Assembly (NCBI RefSeq): GCF_025165795.1
Contig: NZ_JAJAGO010000004.1
Coordinates: 124,001-188,000 of the forward strand
DNA length: 64,000 nucleotides
Direction of reading: 5' to 3'
DNA from: Streptomyces gossypii
GTDB lineage: Bacteria > Actinomycetota > Actinomycetes > Streptomycetales > Streptomycetaceae
Shown in pieces: positions 51,566-60,611 of the stretch. Under the pieces are notes generated by a model, which had not been told where the DNA came from, did no database searches, and saw only the letters and a list, made by a program, of their open reading frames with translations. The first letter of the stretch is position 1, and every line of letters starts with the position of its first letter. The translations under genes and the position numbers were made by a program.

Positions 51566-53575
51566 GTGGGCGCAGCGCACCCCTGCCCTGACCAGGCCGT
51601 CGCGGTGGTCGGCGCCGGGCCCCGCGGTACGAGCGTGCTGGAGCGGCTCTGCGCCTCCGTTCCGGAACTGCTCCCGGCGGGCGCCCGGCTGACCGTGCAT
51701 ATCGTCGATCCGGCGCCGCCCGGCCCCGGCCACGTGTGGCGTACGGCCCAGCCGGGCGAGCTGCTGATGAACACGGTGGCTTCCCAGGTGACGCTGTTCA
51801 CCGACGACAGTGTCCTGGCCGAGGGACCGGTCCGTCCCGGACCGAGCCTCTACGAGTGGTACGCGCGCACCGCCCCCGGCACGCTGGGCCCCGACGACTA
51901 CCCGAGCCGGGCGCAGTACGGCGCCTATCTGGAGTGGGTGTTCGCCGAGGTGCTGCGCCGGGCGCCCCGCACGGTGACCGTCACCGTCCACCGGGCGCTG
52001 GCGGTACGGCTGGCCGACGCGCCCGACGGCAGCCAGCTGCTCGAACTCGCGGACGGTACCGGGATATCCGGCCTCTCCGCCGTCGTCCTGGCCCAGGGCC
52101 ATCTGCCGTCCACGGCCTCCCCGGAACAGCGGCGGCTCACGGAGTTCGCGCACACACACGGGCTGCGCCACCTCGCCCCGGCCAATCCGGCTGACCTCGC
52201 CGCCGAGTTGGACGCGATCGCCCCCGGCGAGCGGGTGCTGCTGCGGGGGCTGGGCCTCAACTTCTTCGACCACATGGCACTGCTGACCAGCGGCCGGGGC
52301 GGCCGGTTCGTCGGGCAGGGACACGGGCAGGGACACGGGGAGAGACACGGGCTGCGCTATCTGCCGTCCGGCCGCGAGCCCCGCCTGTACGCCGGTTCGC
52401 GGCGCGGCGTCCCGTACCACGCACGGGGCGACAACGAGAAGGGCGCACACGGACGGCACCTTCCGCTCCTGCTGACACCACCCCTCGTCGCCCGGCTGCG
52501 CGCGCGTGCCGAAGCGGGCGAGCCGCCGGACTTCCTCACCGAGATCTGGCCGCTGGTGGCCAAGGAGGTCGAGACGGTCTACTACGAGGCGCGGCTCGCC
52601 GCCGCCGGTGAACCGCCGCGGGTGCGCGGGCGGTTCCGGGCCCGGTTCCTCGCCGTGGCGCACGGCAGCGAGGAGGAGTCCGCCGTGCTGGACGCGTTCG
52701 GCTTCGGCGGGGGCAGCGGCAGCGGCAGCGGCAGCGGCGACAGCTGCACTGGCAGCGGCACCCGCGCGGCCCGCTGGGACTGGGCCGCGCTGGCCCGCCC
52801 GTACGGCGGCACCCGCTTCGACGGCCCCCGGGAACACCGCCGCCTGCTGCTGGAACGGCTGCGCCAGGACATCGCGTACGCCCGTGAGGGCAATGTGCAC
52901 GGCCCGGTCAAGGCCGCCCTCGACGTACTGCGCGATCTGCGCAACGAGTTGCGGCAGATCGTGGACCACGGCGGCCTCGGCGGACCGTCCCGGCGCGATC
53001 ATCTGGACCGCTGGTACACCCCGCTCAACGCCTTTCTCTCCATCGGACCGCCGCGGCGCCGGATCGAGGAGATGGCCGCGCTGATCGAGGCAGGGGTGCT
53101 GGAGGTGCTGGGCCCCGGCCTCGACGTACGGACCGACACGGCGTCGGGGCGCTTCACGGCCCGCTCGCGCGAGGTGCCCGGCTCGGAGGTCACGGTCAGC
53201 ACGCTTGTCGAGGCGCGGCTTCCGGAGCCGGATCTGCGGCGCACCGCCGACCCGCTGCTGGCCGGGCTGCTGCGCGCCGGAGCTTGCCGTCCGCACACCC
53301 TGGGGGGTTACGAGACGGGCGGGCTTGACGTCACAGAGCGCCCGTACCGGGTGCTCGACCGTCAGGGGTGGGCGCATCCGGCGCGGTTCGCGGTCGGCGT
53401 GCCCACCGAGGGGGTGCACTGGGTGACCGCGGCGGGTGCGCGCCCCGGGGTCAACTCGGTGACGCTGACTGACACGGACGCGGTGGCCCGCGCCGCGCTG
53501 GGCAGCCTCTGCGGGCCGCTCACAGTGGCGGCGGGCGTGCGGAACCGCTCCGTCAGCGCTGCCCGACACCCATGA
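51566..53575 (+). CDS. FAD/NAD(P)-binding protein (NAD_binding_9 family)
   Basis: 669 residues from GTG 51566 (VGAAHPCPDQAVAVVGAGPRG). The N-terminal Rossmann motif VAVVGAGPRGTSVLERL is followed by blocks typical of this family: GHVWRTAQPGELLMNTVASQ, YEWYAR, DYPSRAQYGAYLEWVF, RGLGLNFFDHMALLT and VGVPTEGVHWVTAAGARPGV. The open frame continues upstream to 51254 through a low-complexity stretch (YAQYAQY, RRPAP) that I regard as non-coding; 51215-51565 holds nothing else. Internal Gly-Gln-Gly-His and Gly-Ser repeats lie near residues 250 and 390. Role unknown. Confidence 0.82.
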   Translation: MGAAHPCPDQAVAVVGAGPRGTSVLERLCASVPELLPAGARLTVHIVDPAPPGPGHVWRTAQPGELLMNTVASQVTLFTDDSVLAEGPVRPGPSLYEWYARTAPGTLGPDDYPSRAQYGAYLEWVFAEVLRRAPRTVTVTVHRALAVRLADAPDGSQLLELADGTGISGLSAVVLAQGHLPSTASPEQRRLTEFAHTHGLRHLAPANPADLAAELDAIAPGERVLLRGLGLNFFDHMALLTSGRGGRFVGQGHGQGHGERHGLRYLPSGREPRLYAGSRRGVPYHARGDNEKGAHGRHLPLLLTPPLVARLRARAEAGEPPDFLTEIWPLVAKEVETVYYEARLAAAGEPPRVRGRFRARFLAVAHGSEEESAVLDAFGFGGGSGSGSGSGDSCTGSGTRAARWDWAALARPYGGTRFDGPREHRRLLLERLRQDIAYAREGNVHGPVKAALDVLRDLRNELRQIVDHGGLGGPSRRDHLDRWYTPLNAFLSIGPPRRRIEEMAALIEAGVLEVLGPGLDVRTDTASGRFTARSREVPGSEVTVSTLVEARLPEPDLRRTADPLLAGLLRAGACRPHTLGGYETGGLDVTERPYRVLDRQGWAHPARFAVGVPTEGVHWVTAAGARPGVNSVTLTDTDAVARAALGSLCGPLTVAAGVRNRSVSAARHP

Positions 53576-54236
53576 ACGGCACCGTGAAGCACCCGACCGG
53601 CGCACCCGCCGTACCCGCCTCACCGGGCTCCGTACTGACCGCGTGCTCGTGCAGTACGACCGACCCGGCCTCGCCCCTGCGGAAGTCCCATGAGTGCGAG
53701 ACTGACGAACCGCCGTCACCCCGCCCGTCGGTGCGGAAGTCGAGCCAGACCTCGTTCTCCGGATTTGCGTACTCCGGGTCCGCCGAGGGCTGGTCGGGGG
53801 CCTTGACGTGCCGGTAGTGCGGCCCGGAGTCCTGGGGACGGGGCCCGCACGGTTCGGTGTGCACATGGACGCCGAAGGCGTGATCCGGCGCCAGCCCCCG
53901 TACGGCGAGACCGACGGTGGTGCCCTCGCCGTCAACACGCTGCCGCACTGTGATGTGGGCCCCGGCGGGCACCAGTTCCTGGTCGTAAGTGAGCGCGGAC
54001 GAGGGGACGAACGCCTGCGGCGGCGCGAACCGCGCACTCCGGTGCATCCGGAGGTCCCCGCCGCCCTGCGCGCCCCCGTCCGCGCCCGCCACGCCGCTCC
54101 CGGCGGCCACCAGGGCCAGCGCCGCGCCCACTACGGCCGCCCTCACCCCGGCCGTCCTCGCCCCGGGGCCCCTTCCTCCCGGCACGCCCGTCACCTCTGC
54201 CACCTCTGTCACCGCACCAGCCACCACACCAGTCAC
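53553..54236 (-). CDS. Exported SodC-like protein (Cu/Zn superoxide dismutase fold)
   Basis: 227 residues. Single N-terminal hydrophobic helix (~30-48), then a beta-rich domain with FGVHVHTEPCGP (copper His pair), SGPHYRHV (bridging His), VVLHEHAV (copper His) and VGCFTVPF with the second Cys. The zinc loop and the active-site Arg (GxRxxCGV) are altered, so dismutase activity is uncertain; a copper-only or copper-binding role is possible. GTG 54236 after GGAGGAGAAG. Converges with the FAD gene (23-bp overlap). Confidence 0.82.
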   Translation of the reverse strand: MTGVVAGAVTEVAEVTGVPGGRGPGARTAGVRAAVVGAALALVAAGSGVAGADGGAQGGGDLRMHRSARFAPPQAFVPSSALTYDQELVPAGAHITVRQRVDGEGTTVGLAVRGLAPDHAFGVHVHTEPCGPRPQDSGPHYRHVKAPDQPSADPEYANPENEVWLDFRTDGRGDGGSSVSHSWDFRRGEAGSVVLHEHAVSTEPGEAGTAGAPVGCFTVPFMGVGQR

Positions 54237-54415
54237 GTCCGCTTCTCCTCCTCCGGCGCCGTACGACGCGTCACACGTCGATCCCGTGCATGTGTATCCC
54301 GGTTGCTGTCGAGATCGACGCCACTCCCACCCGGGCGATCCGTGCGGATGACCTCGGCGTACGCTGTACGGCGGTAAGCGGCGGCTGAAAACGGAGTGGA
54401 ACGGGGGAGCCAGCT

Positions 54416-55033
54416 GTGCCGGAAGCTCTGGGCTCTTTCGTCGGTACGCCCTGGATCTACGCACTCATCGCGACGTCCGTCCTCCTCGACGTCTTCGTGC
54501 CCGTGTTGCCCAGCGGCGTGCTGGTGATCGCCGCGGCGACCGCTGTCGCCGGGACCACCGCCGCCGAAGCGGCCCAGGGTGCCACGCACTTCGCGGAGAT
54601 GCTCACCCTGGTGTTGTGCGCCACCACCGCCTCGGTGCTGGGAGACCTGGCCGCCTACCGGCTGGCCTGGCGCGGCGGTGAGCGCTTCGACCGGGTGATC
54701 GCCCGCTCCCGCCGCCTGACCACGGCGCACGAGCGGCTGGGCTACGCGCTCGCACGCGGCGGCGGCGCACTGGTGGTGCTGGCTCGCTTCGCGCCGGCGG
54801 GCCGCTCGGTCGTCAGTCTGACGGCCGGAGCAGCACACCGGCGGGCCAAGGACTTCGTGCCGTGGTCGGCCCTGGCGGGCCTGACCTGGGCCGCGTACAG
54901 CGTGGGGCTGGGCTACCTCGGCAGCAGGTGGCTGGACGCGGCCTGGCTGGGCACGGCGGTCTCGGTGCTGGCGCTCTTCGCGGCGGGCTCGCTGGCGGCG
55001 TACGTCATACACCGGAAGCCGGTGCCCGCGTAA
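54416..55033 (+). CDS. DedA-family membrane protein
   Basis: 205 residues, ~4-5 helices. Family blocks: DVFVPVLPSGVLVIAAATAV, GDLAAYRLAWRGGERFDRVI, VLARFAPAGRSVVSLTAGAA and FVPWSALAGLTWAAYSVGLG. DedA proteins are lipid scramblases/undecaprenyl-phosphate flippases or affect proton motive force. GTG 54416. Confidence 0.92.
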   Translation: MPEALGSFVGTPWIYALIATSVLLDVFVPVLPSGVLVIAAATAVAGTTAAEAAQGATHFAEMLTLVLCATTASVLGDLAAYRLAWRGGERFDRVIARSRRLTTAHERLGYALARGGGALVVLARFAPAGRSVVSLTAGAAHRRAKDFVPWSALAGLTWAAYSVGLGYLGSRWLDAAWLGTAVSVLALFAAGSLAAYVIHRKPVPA

Positions 55034-55104
55034 CACGCAGGCACCGGGCCGACTCTGGTTGCCGTGTCCGAGCACCGGTACTGCTCCTTGCCAAACGAGA
55101 GACC

Positions 55105-56133
55105 CTAGGGGCAGTTCACTACCTGACCCGCCCAAGAGAGCCCGCCCCCGAACGCGAAGAGCAGCACCGGTGCGCCCGAGGCGATGTCGCCGCGCTGCAC
55201 CAGTTTCGACAGAGCGAGCGGCACCGAGGCGGCGGAGGTGTTGCCGGATTCGACGACGTCGCGTGCCACGACCGCCCGCGGGGCGTCCAGCTGACGGGCC
55301 AACGAGTCGATGATCCGGAGGTTGGCCTGGTGGGTGACGATGCCGCCGAGTTCGCCGGGGGTTATACCGGCCCGTGCGCACGCCTCCCGGATCAGCGGTG
55401 CCATCTCGGTGGTGGCCCAGCGGTAGACGGTCTGGCCCTCCTGCGCGAACTGCGGCTGCCAGGCGCCGAGCAGCCGTACGGCGTCACCTCGGGTGGGGTC
55501 GGAACCCCAGACGACCGGACCGATGCCGGGACGGCTCGCCCGCCCGGCGTGCCCGTCCGCCGCGTGCTCATCCCCCGCGTCTCTGTCGCCCGCGCTGACT
55601 TCGGCCCCGCTCACCACGGCGGCCCCCGCCCCGTCCCCGAGCAGCACGCAACTGGAGCGGTCGGTCCAGTCCACCACGTCCGACATCTTCTCGGCGCCGA
55701 TGACGAGCGCATGCCGGGCGGCACCGGCCCGCACCGAGTGGTCGGCGGCGGCGAGGGCCGTGGTGAAGCCCGCGCACCCGTTGTTGAGGTCGTAGGCCGC
55801 CGCCGCGGGGATGCCGAGCCTCCCTGCGACCTGCGCCGCGGTGGAGGGGCAGCGGTCGATCGCGGAGCAGGTCGCCACGCTGACCATGCCGATCTCGGCA
55901 GGTTCCAGCCCGGCGGCGGCGAGGGCCTTCCCCGCCGCCTCGGCGGCCATGTCGGCCACCGACTCGGTACGGGCGATGCGGCGCCGTACGATCCCGGTGC
56001 GCTGGCGTATCCACTCGTCGCTGGTGTCGACGATCTGGGCGAGATCGTCGTTGGTGAGCACGTGTTCGGGCTGGTAGTGGCCCAGCGCGGCGATGCGGGT
56101 GGTCATCGCCGGCGGAGTCGGCAGAGTCATCAT
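55105..56133 (-). CDS. Ketoacyl-ACP synthase III (FabH-like)
   Basis: 342 residues. Thiolase fold with Cys in DLNNGCAGFTTAL, His in IVTHQANLRIID and Asn in VVESGNTSAASVP, the KAS III triad. It begins RIAALGHYQPEHVLTNDDLA. A ~25-residue insertion (~185-210) is rich in Asp/Ala/Gly. Likely makes a starter condensation for fatty acid or secondary metabolism. Divergent from a TetR with a 38-bp operator between; probably repressed by it. Confidence 0.94.
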   Translation of the reverse strand: MMTLPTPPAMTTRIAALGHYQPEHVLTNDDLAQIVDTSDEWIRQRTGIVRRRIARTESVADMAAEAAGKALAAAGLEPAEIGMVSVATCSAIDRCPSTAAQVAGRLGIPAAAAYDLNNGCAGFTTALAAADHSVRAGAARHALVIGAEKMSDVVDWTDRSSCVLLGDGAGAAVVSGAEVSAGDRDAGDEHAADGHAGRASRPGIGPVVWGSDPTRGDAVRLLGAWQPQFAQEGQTVYRWATTEMAPLIREACARAGITPGELGGIVTHQANLRIIDSLARQLDAPRAVVARDVVESGNTSAASVPLALSKLVQRGDIASGAPVLLFAFGGGLSWAGQVVNCP

Positions 56134-56136
56134 CGC

Positions 56137-56174
56137 GCCAATATAGCGTCCGACCGATCGGACGCTATATTGGC
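56137..56174. promoter_or_regulatory. 38-bp TetR operator, perfect 17-bp arms
   Basis: Arms 56137-56153 (GCCAATATAGCGTCCGA) and 56158-56174 separated by CCGA. Lies between the KAS III start (56133) and the TetR start (56199), overlapping both promoters. Confidence 0.9.
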
Positions 56175-56198
56175 ACCCGGTTCGGCTAGGATGCTCGC

Positions 56199-56810
56199 AT
56201 GAGCCCCCGCAAGTCCGCCGCAGAAGCCCAGCAGACCCGTGAGCGAATTCTCGAACGCAGTGTCGAGGTCGCCTCCCTCGAAGGTCTGGACGGGCTCACG
56301 ATCGGGCGTCTCGCCACCGACCTGGGGCTCAGCAAATCCGGTCTGCTCGGCCACTTCGGCACCAAGGAGGCCCTGCAACTCGCCGCCCTGGAGCGCGCCT
56401 CCGGGATGTTCAGCCGGGAGGTGTGGCATCCGGCCTCCGGCACCCGCCCCGGGCTCCCCCGACTGCGCGCGATCTGCACGGCCTGGATCTCCTACCTGGA
56501 GCGGGGCGTCTTCCCCGGCGGCTGCCTCTTCACCAGCGCCACCTTCGAGTACGACGGCCGCACCGGGCCCGTACGCGATTTACTGCGGCGGCAGTTCACC
56601 GCCTGGCGGCACCGGCTGAACAGCGACATCCGCACGGCGGTGAAGGCGGGCGACCTGCCCGGGGACACCGAACCGGACCAGGTGGTCTTCGAACTCAACG
56701 GCGTTCTGATGAGCCTGAATCACGCGCTCCAGCTCTACGCCGACCCGGTGGCCGCGGAGCGTGCCCGGCGCTCGGTGTCCCGGCTGCTGGGCACCGCGCC
56801 ACCGGACTGA
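56199..56810 (+). CDS. TetR/AcrR-family regulator (TetR_C_6-like)
   Basis: 203 residues. Helix-turn-helix LTIGRLATDLGLSKSGLLGH; the C-terminal part ERGVFPGGCLFTSATFEYDG is typical of a TetR subgroup that controls lipid or efflux genes. ATG 56199. Probably represses itself and the divergent KAS III gene through the 38-bp palindrome. Confidence 0.92.
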   Translation: MSPRKSAAEAQQTRERILERSVEVASLEGLDGLTIGRLATDLGLSKSGLLGHFGTKEALQLAALERASGMFSREVWHPASGTRPGLPRLRAICTAWISYLERGVFPGGCLFTSATFEYDGRTGPVRDLLRRQFTAWRHRLNSDIRTAVKAGDLPGDTEPDQVVFELNGVLMSLNHALQLYADPVAAERARRSVSRLLGTAPPD

Positions 56811-56821
56811 CAGGGCCTGTG

Positions 56822-57025
56822 TCAGTCGTGGAAGGACCCGTCCCGGCGACGGGCGTGGTTGCTCAGCAGATGACGGCACTGGGGGCAGTGACGCATGAGC
56901 CCACGCTTGACGACGAAGGCGATCCCCGCAGTGAGCAGGTAGAGCGCCCCGACCGCCCAGCTCTGGAACAGCCGCACCAGACCGGGCTTCGTGCATGTCG
57001 AACAATCGCGGCAGCCAGACGCCAT
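56822..57025 (-). CDS. Small membrane protein with zinc-ribbon Cys pairs
   Basis: 67 residues: a Cys-rich start (CRDCSTCTKPG), one or two helices (LFQSWAVGALYLLTAGIAFV), then a CPQCRHLLSNH motif and a basic tail (ARRRDGSFHD). Two CxxC/CxxCxxC groups could bind zinc. Small proteins of this type recur in Streptomyces; function unknown. ATG 57025, preceded by GGGGG. 57026-57305 upstream is gene-free. Confidence 0.75.
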   Translation of the reverse strand: MASGCRDCSTCTKPGLVRLFQSWAVGALYLLTAGIAFVVKRGLMRHCPQCRHLLSNHARRRDGSFHD

Positions 57026-57305
57026 AAGTGACCCCCATGGAGATATCGGGCGCGCCTCCCCGGCGCGCTGCCACGACCCTAGATCAACGGTCACGATGCT
57101 TCTGTCGCCGCCCTGCAACCGTTCGGCAACCGACGCTGCCGTCATTCCCCGCCCTGCCCCGTTGCAGTGGCCGCGGCGCTGGCGGCGCGGGGTCCGGCTC
57201 ACGGAGTCAGGTAGTTTGTCCCCCGTCCCTGTGCCGCCTCCGGGCGTGCCCGCGCCCACCGGTGACAGCGACCGGCGTTCTACACACACAGAGAGCTGAA
57301 GCGAC

Positions 57306-58673
57306 GTGAAGAGCAGGGGAGGCGCAGTCCGGCGAGCGACCGGCGCGGCCGGGCTTCACCACCCCACCCAGGTGATCAGCACCGGGTTCGCGGGCGCTGT
57401 GCTGATCGGCTGCGCGCTGCTGTCGCTGCCCGTCGCGACCGAGTCCGGTGAGCGCGCCGATCTGATCGACGCCCTGTTCACCTCCACCTCCGCGGTGTGT
57501 GTGACGGGGCTGATCACCGTGGACACCGGCACCTACTGGTCAACGTTCGGCGAGATCGTCATTCTGGTGCTGATCCAGGCGGGCGGGCTCGGCATCATGA
57601 CGCTGGCCACGCTGCTCGCGGTGCTGGTCTCCCGGCGCCTCGGTCTGCGCGCACGGCTGCTGGCGCAGGTGGAGACCAAGTCGCTGACACTCCGGGACGT
57701 ACGCCGGGTGGTGCGCAACATCGTCCTGTTCAGTCTCGGTACCGAGGCGGTCATCGCCGTGATCCTGACGGCGGTGCTGCTCGTCGGGCACGACCGGCCG
57801 TGGGGCAGCGCGGCGTACGAAGGGGTCTTCCACGCGATCTCGGCGTTCAACAACGCCGGATTCTCCCCCCACAGCGACAGTCTGATGAGCTATGTCTCCG
57901 ACCCGTGGGTGTGCCTGCCGATCGCCTGTGCGGTCATCCTGGGCGGGCTGGGTTTCCCCGTGATCTTCGAGCTGCGCCGCTCCTGGCGGCGGCCCCGCGG
58001 ATGGTCGGTGCTGACCAGGATCACCCTCGCCATGACTCTCGTGCTGCTCGCGGTGGGCACGCTCACCCTCACCGCCGCCGAGTACACCAACCCCAGGACG
58101 CTCGGCCCGCTGGAGACCTCGAACAAATGGCTCGCGGGTTTCTTCGCCTCCGTGATGGCCCGCACCGCAGGTTTCAACAGCATCGACACCTCCGCGCAGG
58201 GGCCGGAGAGCCTGCTGGCCACGGACATCCTGATGTTCATCGGCGGCGGCAGCGCGGGCACGGCAGGCGGCATCAAGATCACCACCTTCGGGCTGCTGGC
58301 CTATGTGATCTGGGCCGAGATGCGCGGCGAACCCGGAGTGCGGGTGGGCCGCCGGCGCGTACCGAGTGCCAACCAGCGGCAGGCTCTCGCGGTCGCCCTC
58401 ACGGGCATCGCCGCGGTCGTGGTCTCGACCTTCATCCTTCTCGGCCTGAGCACATACAGCCTGGACCAGGTCATGTTCGAGGCCACCTCCGCGTTCGCCA
58501 CGGTCGGCCTGTCGACCGGGATCACCGACGACCTGCCCACCGGCGGGCAAGTGGTGCTCATCGTGCTCATGTTCATCGGCCGCATCGGCCCACTCACCGT
58601 GGCATCGGCTCTGGCGCTGCGAGACCGCGTCCGGCGCTACGAACTGCCGGAGGAAAGGACAATCGTTGGCTGA
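57306..58673 (+). CDS. trkH: TrkH/KtrB potassium channel subunit
   Basis: 455 residues. Four pore repeats with selectivity-filter glycines: TSAVCVTGLIT, FNNAGFSPHS, RTAGFNSID and FATVGLSTGITD, plus the gating loop GGGSAGTAGGIK. It takes up K+ under control of the TrkA partner. GTG 57306; the stop overlaps the trkA start by 8 bp (TTG in frame). Confidence 0.95.
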   Translation: MKSRGGAVRRATGAAGLHHPTQVISTGFAGAVLIGCALLSLPVATESGERADLIDALFTSTSAVCVTGLITVDTGTYWSTFGEIVILVLIQAGGLGIMTLATLLAVLVSRRLGLRARLLAQVETKSLTLRDVRRVVRNIVLFSLGTEAVIAVILTAVLLVGHDRPWGSAAYEGVFHAISAFNNAGFSPHSDSLMSYVSDPWVCLPIACAVILGGLGFPVIFELRRSWRRPRGWSVLTRITLAMTLVLLAVGTLTLTAAEYTNPRTLGPLETSNKWLAGFFASVMARTAGFNSIDTSAQGPESLLATDILMFIGGGSAGTAGGIKITTFGLLAYVIWAEMRGEPGVRVGRRRVPSANQRQALAVALTGIAAVVVSTFILLGLSTYSLDQVMFEATSAFATVGLSTGITDDLPTGGQVVLIVLMFIGRIGPLTVASALALRDRVRRYELPEERTIVG

Positions 58674-59328
58674 CCACAAGGACGAACCCGTCGTCGTCAT
58701 CGGGCTGGGGCGTTTCGGCAGCGCGCTGGCACTGGAACTCGCCAGCCGGGGCACCGAAGTCCTCGCCGTCGACAGCAGGGCCAAGGTGGTGCAGAGCCTC
58801 GCGGGCGAACTCACGCACACCGTGACGGCCGACTGCACCGACATGGAGGCACTGCGTCAGCTCGGCATCCCGGACTTCTCCAAGGCGGTCGTCGGCATCG
58901 GCACGGACATCGAGTCCAGCATCCTGACGACCTCACTCCTCGTCGAGCTGGAGATAGAGGACATCTGGGCCAAGGCGATCAGCCGCCAGCACGGCCGCAT
59001 CCTGGACCGGATCGGTGCGCACCATGTCGTCTTCCCCGAGAACGACATGGGCGAGCGGGTGGCACATCTCGTGTCGGGACGCATGCTCGACTACGTCGAG
59101 GTCGACGAGAACCACGCGATCGCCAAGATCAAACCGCCTCGGGAACTCGTCGGCGTCCCGCTGCGCGACACCCGCATCCGCAGCCGCTACGGCCTCACCG
59201 TCGTCTCCGTCAGGACCGGCGACGCCGGGTTCACGTACGCCACGCCCGACACCGTGCTCACCTACTCCGACGTCATCCTCATCCTCGGCAAGATAAACGA
59301 CGTCGAGCGCTTCGCCGAGAACAACTGA
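58666..59328 (+). CDS. trkA: TrkA/KtrA potassium uptake regulatory subunit
   Basis: 220 residues from TTG 58666. Residues ~8-125 form an RCK_N Rossmann domain (VVVIGLGRFGSALALELASR, nucleotide-binding GxGxxG), residues ~140-220 an RCK_C domain. Binds NAD(H)/ATP/ADP and gates TrkH. Translationally coupled to trkH. Confidence 0.95.
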   Translation: MADHKDEPVVVIGLGRFGSALALELASRGTEVLAVDSRAKVVQSLAGELTHTVTADCTDMEALRQLGIPDFSKAVVGIGTDIESSILTTSLLVELEIEDIWAKAISRQHGRILDRIGAHHVVFPENDMGERVAHLVSGRMLDYVEVDENHAIAKIKPPRELVGVPLRDTRIRSRYGLTVVSVRTGDAGFTYATPDTVLTYSDVILILGKINDVERFAENN

Positions 59329-59483
59329 CGCTCACGGCCTCGCCTGCCGCGGGGGAGGTCGTAAGGGCTGCCGCGTGTGCAAGGCCATGCTCAACCGGGG
59401 AGATACCAGAGGGAAGAGAGATCGTCCGGGCGACGCACCGGGCGAAGGAAGCACTCTCGACCCGAACCCGACAGGAGAAAACC

Positions 59484-59957
59484 ATGGCCGTGCACGTCTG
59501 CTCCCTCATCCGCAACACCGCCCAGACCATCCCCGCCGACGGCTACCACATCGTCCGCTTCCCCTTCGGCAGCGCCGAGTCGCTGGACCGGCACGGCATG
59601 CACCAGATCGAACAACCCGACGGCCACCGGATCGGCGACTGGGACGCCGAGGACCGCTCCGGGCTGATCTGGCCCTCCGTGGACGGCTGGGGCGGACTGA
59701 CCGCGATGATCCAGTGGGAGGACGGCGGTTACACCGAACTGCGGGACCAGTACATACGCGACCCGCTCAACCTGTCGACCGGCCCGGACACCACCGCGAC
59801 CGATCACCGGCCGCCCTCGCCCGGGATGCAGTGCTACACCAAGAGCCACGAGATCATGGTCCACCCCGGCACGCCGCTCGCTCTCCGCGTCCACCACAAC
59901 GACAGCCGGGCACGGCGCCTGGTGCACGCGCAGTTCAAACTCGCCGTCCACACCTGA
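59484..59957 (+). CDS. Phage-like hypothetical protein
   Basis: 157 residues: DGYHIVRFPFGSAESLDRHG, GHRIGDWDAEDRSGLIWPSV, DGWGGLTAMIQWEDGGYTEL, RDQYIRDPLNLSTGPDTTAT, TKSHEIMVHPGTPLALRVHH and a final HAQFKLAVHT. The beta-rich pattern is known to me from Streptomyces prophage/structural-type hypotheticals. RBS AGGAGAAAA. Function unknown. Next to the accessory region at 60.6 kb. Confidence 0.8.
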   Translation: MAVHVCSLIRNTAQTIPADGYHIVRFPFGSAESLDRHGMHQIEQPDGHRIGDWDAEDRSGLIWPSVDGWGGLTAMIQWEDGGYTELRDQYIRDPLNLSTGPDTTATDHRPPSPGMQCYTKSHEIMVHPGTPLALRVHHNDSRARRLVHAQFKLAVHT

Positions 59958-60611
59958 GAGCACGCGCCCGAGCCCTGAACGCGGCTGACGCCACCCTCGA
60001 TGAGATACGCGAATGCACCCAGCGCAACGAAGAAGTACCTCCTCCCCGGCGACACGGTGCCCTGGTTCACCCTCCGCCTTCCCTGACCCAAGTTCCGACT
60101 GACCGCATCGGTCGACGCAATTGCCGCTTCCAGCCACGAATCCTGGTCGAAGCGTCGACCGATCGAGCGAGCTGGGGACGAGTGGGGCTGCGGCTTCGTT
60201 ACTGGTCGACCTGGGGTCGAGCTGGTGGGCGCAACAGGGATCGAAGCTGTGACATCTGCCTTGTAAGTTCGCTCGCACCCGACGTATGGCCGCTGCGGCA
60301 CGTTGCTATGACGGCCTGTCGTGGGTGCTCACGTACGCCCTCATCTGGTGCCGTTGATGTCAGACGGAGATGTCAGCACTCCGGGTGCAGGCATAACCCC
60401 CCAGTCCCGCAGATCATCCGCGCTCCCCCAGGCCAGGCCGGTGCAACGTGGGTCACCCCCTGCCGACGTCTGTCACCGCTGGCCACCCTCGCACGGCCCA
60501 CAGACGGCCCAGGCGTCCCATGATGGCCCCGAACACAAAGAGTGCCTATACGACTGCATGGAGCAGCGATAGAGTCCCACCAACGTGGTTCCCGATCATG
60601 AGGGAGAAAGC
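59958..60611. other. Gene-free boundary of the accessory island
   Basis: About 650 bp with no supported gene. GC content is visibly lower toward the right end. A short frame near 59975-60055 reads LNAADATLDEIRECTQ but has no start or family. No attachment site or integrase was seen. It may hold the promoter of the 60612 gene. Confidence 0.5.

Noticed and set aside
50909..54037. 1042-residue minus-strand frame
   Set aside because: Antisense of PhoD and FAD genes, low-complexity Arg/Pro; only 53553-54236 in this area (a different frame) is a gene.
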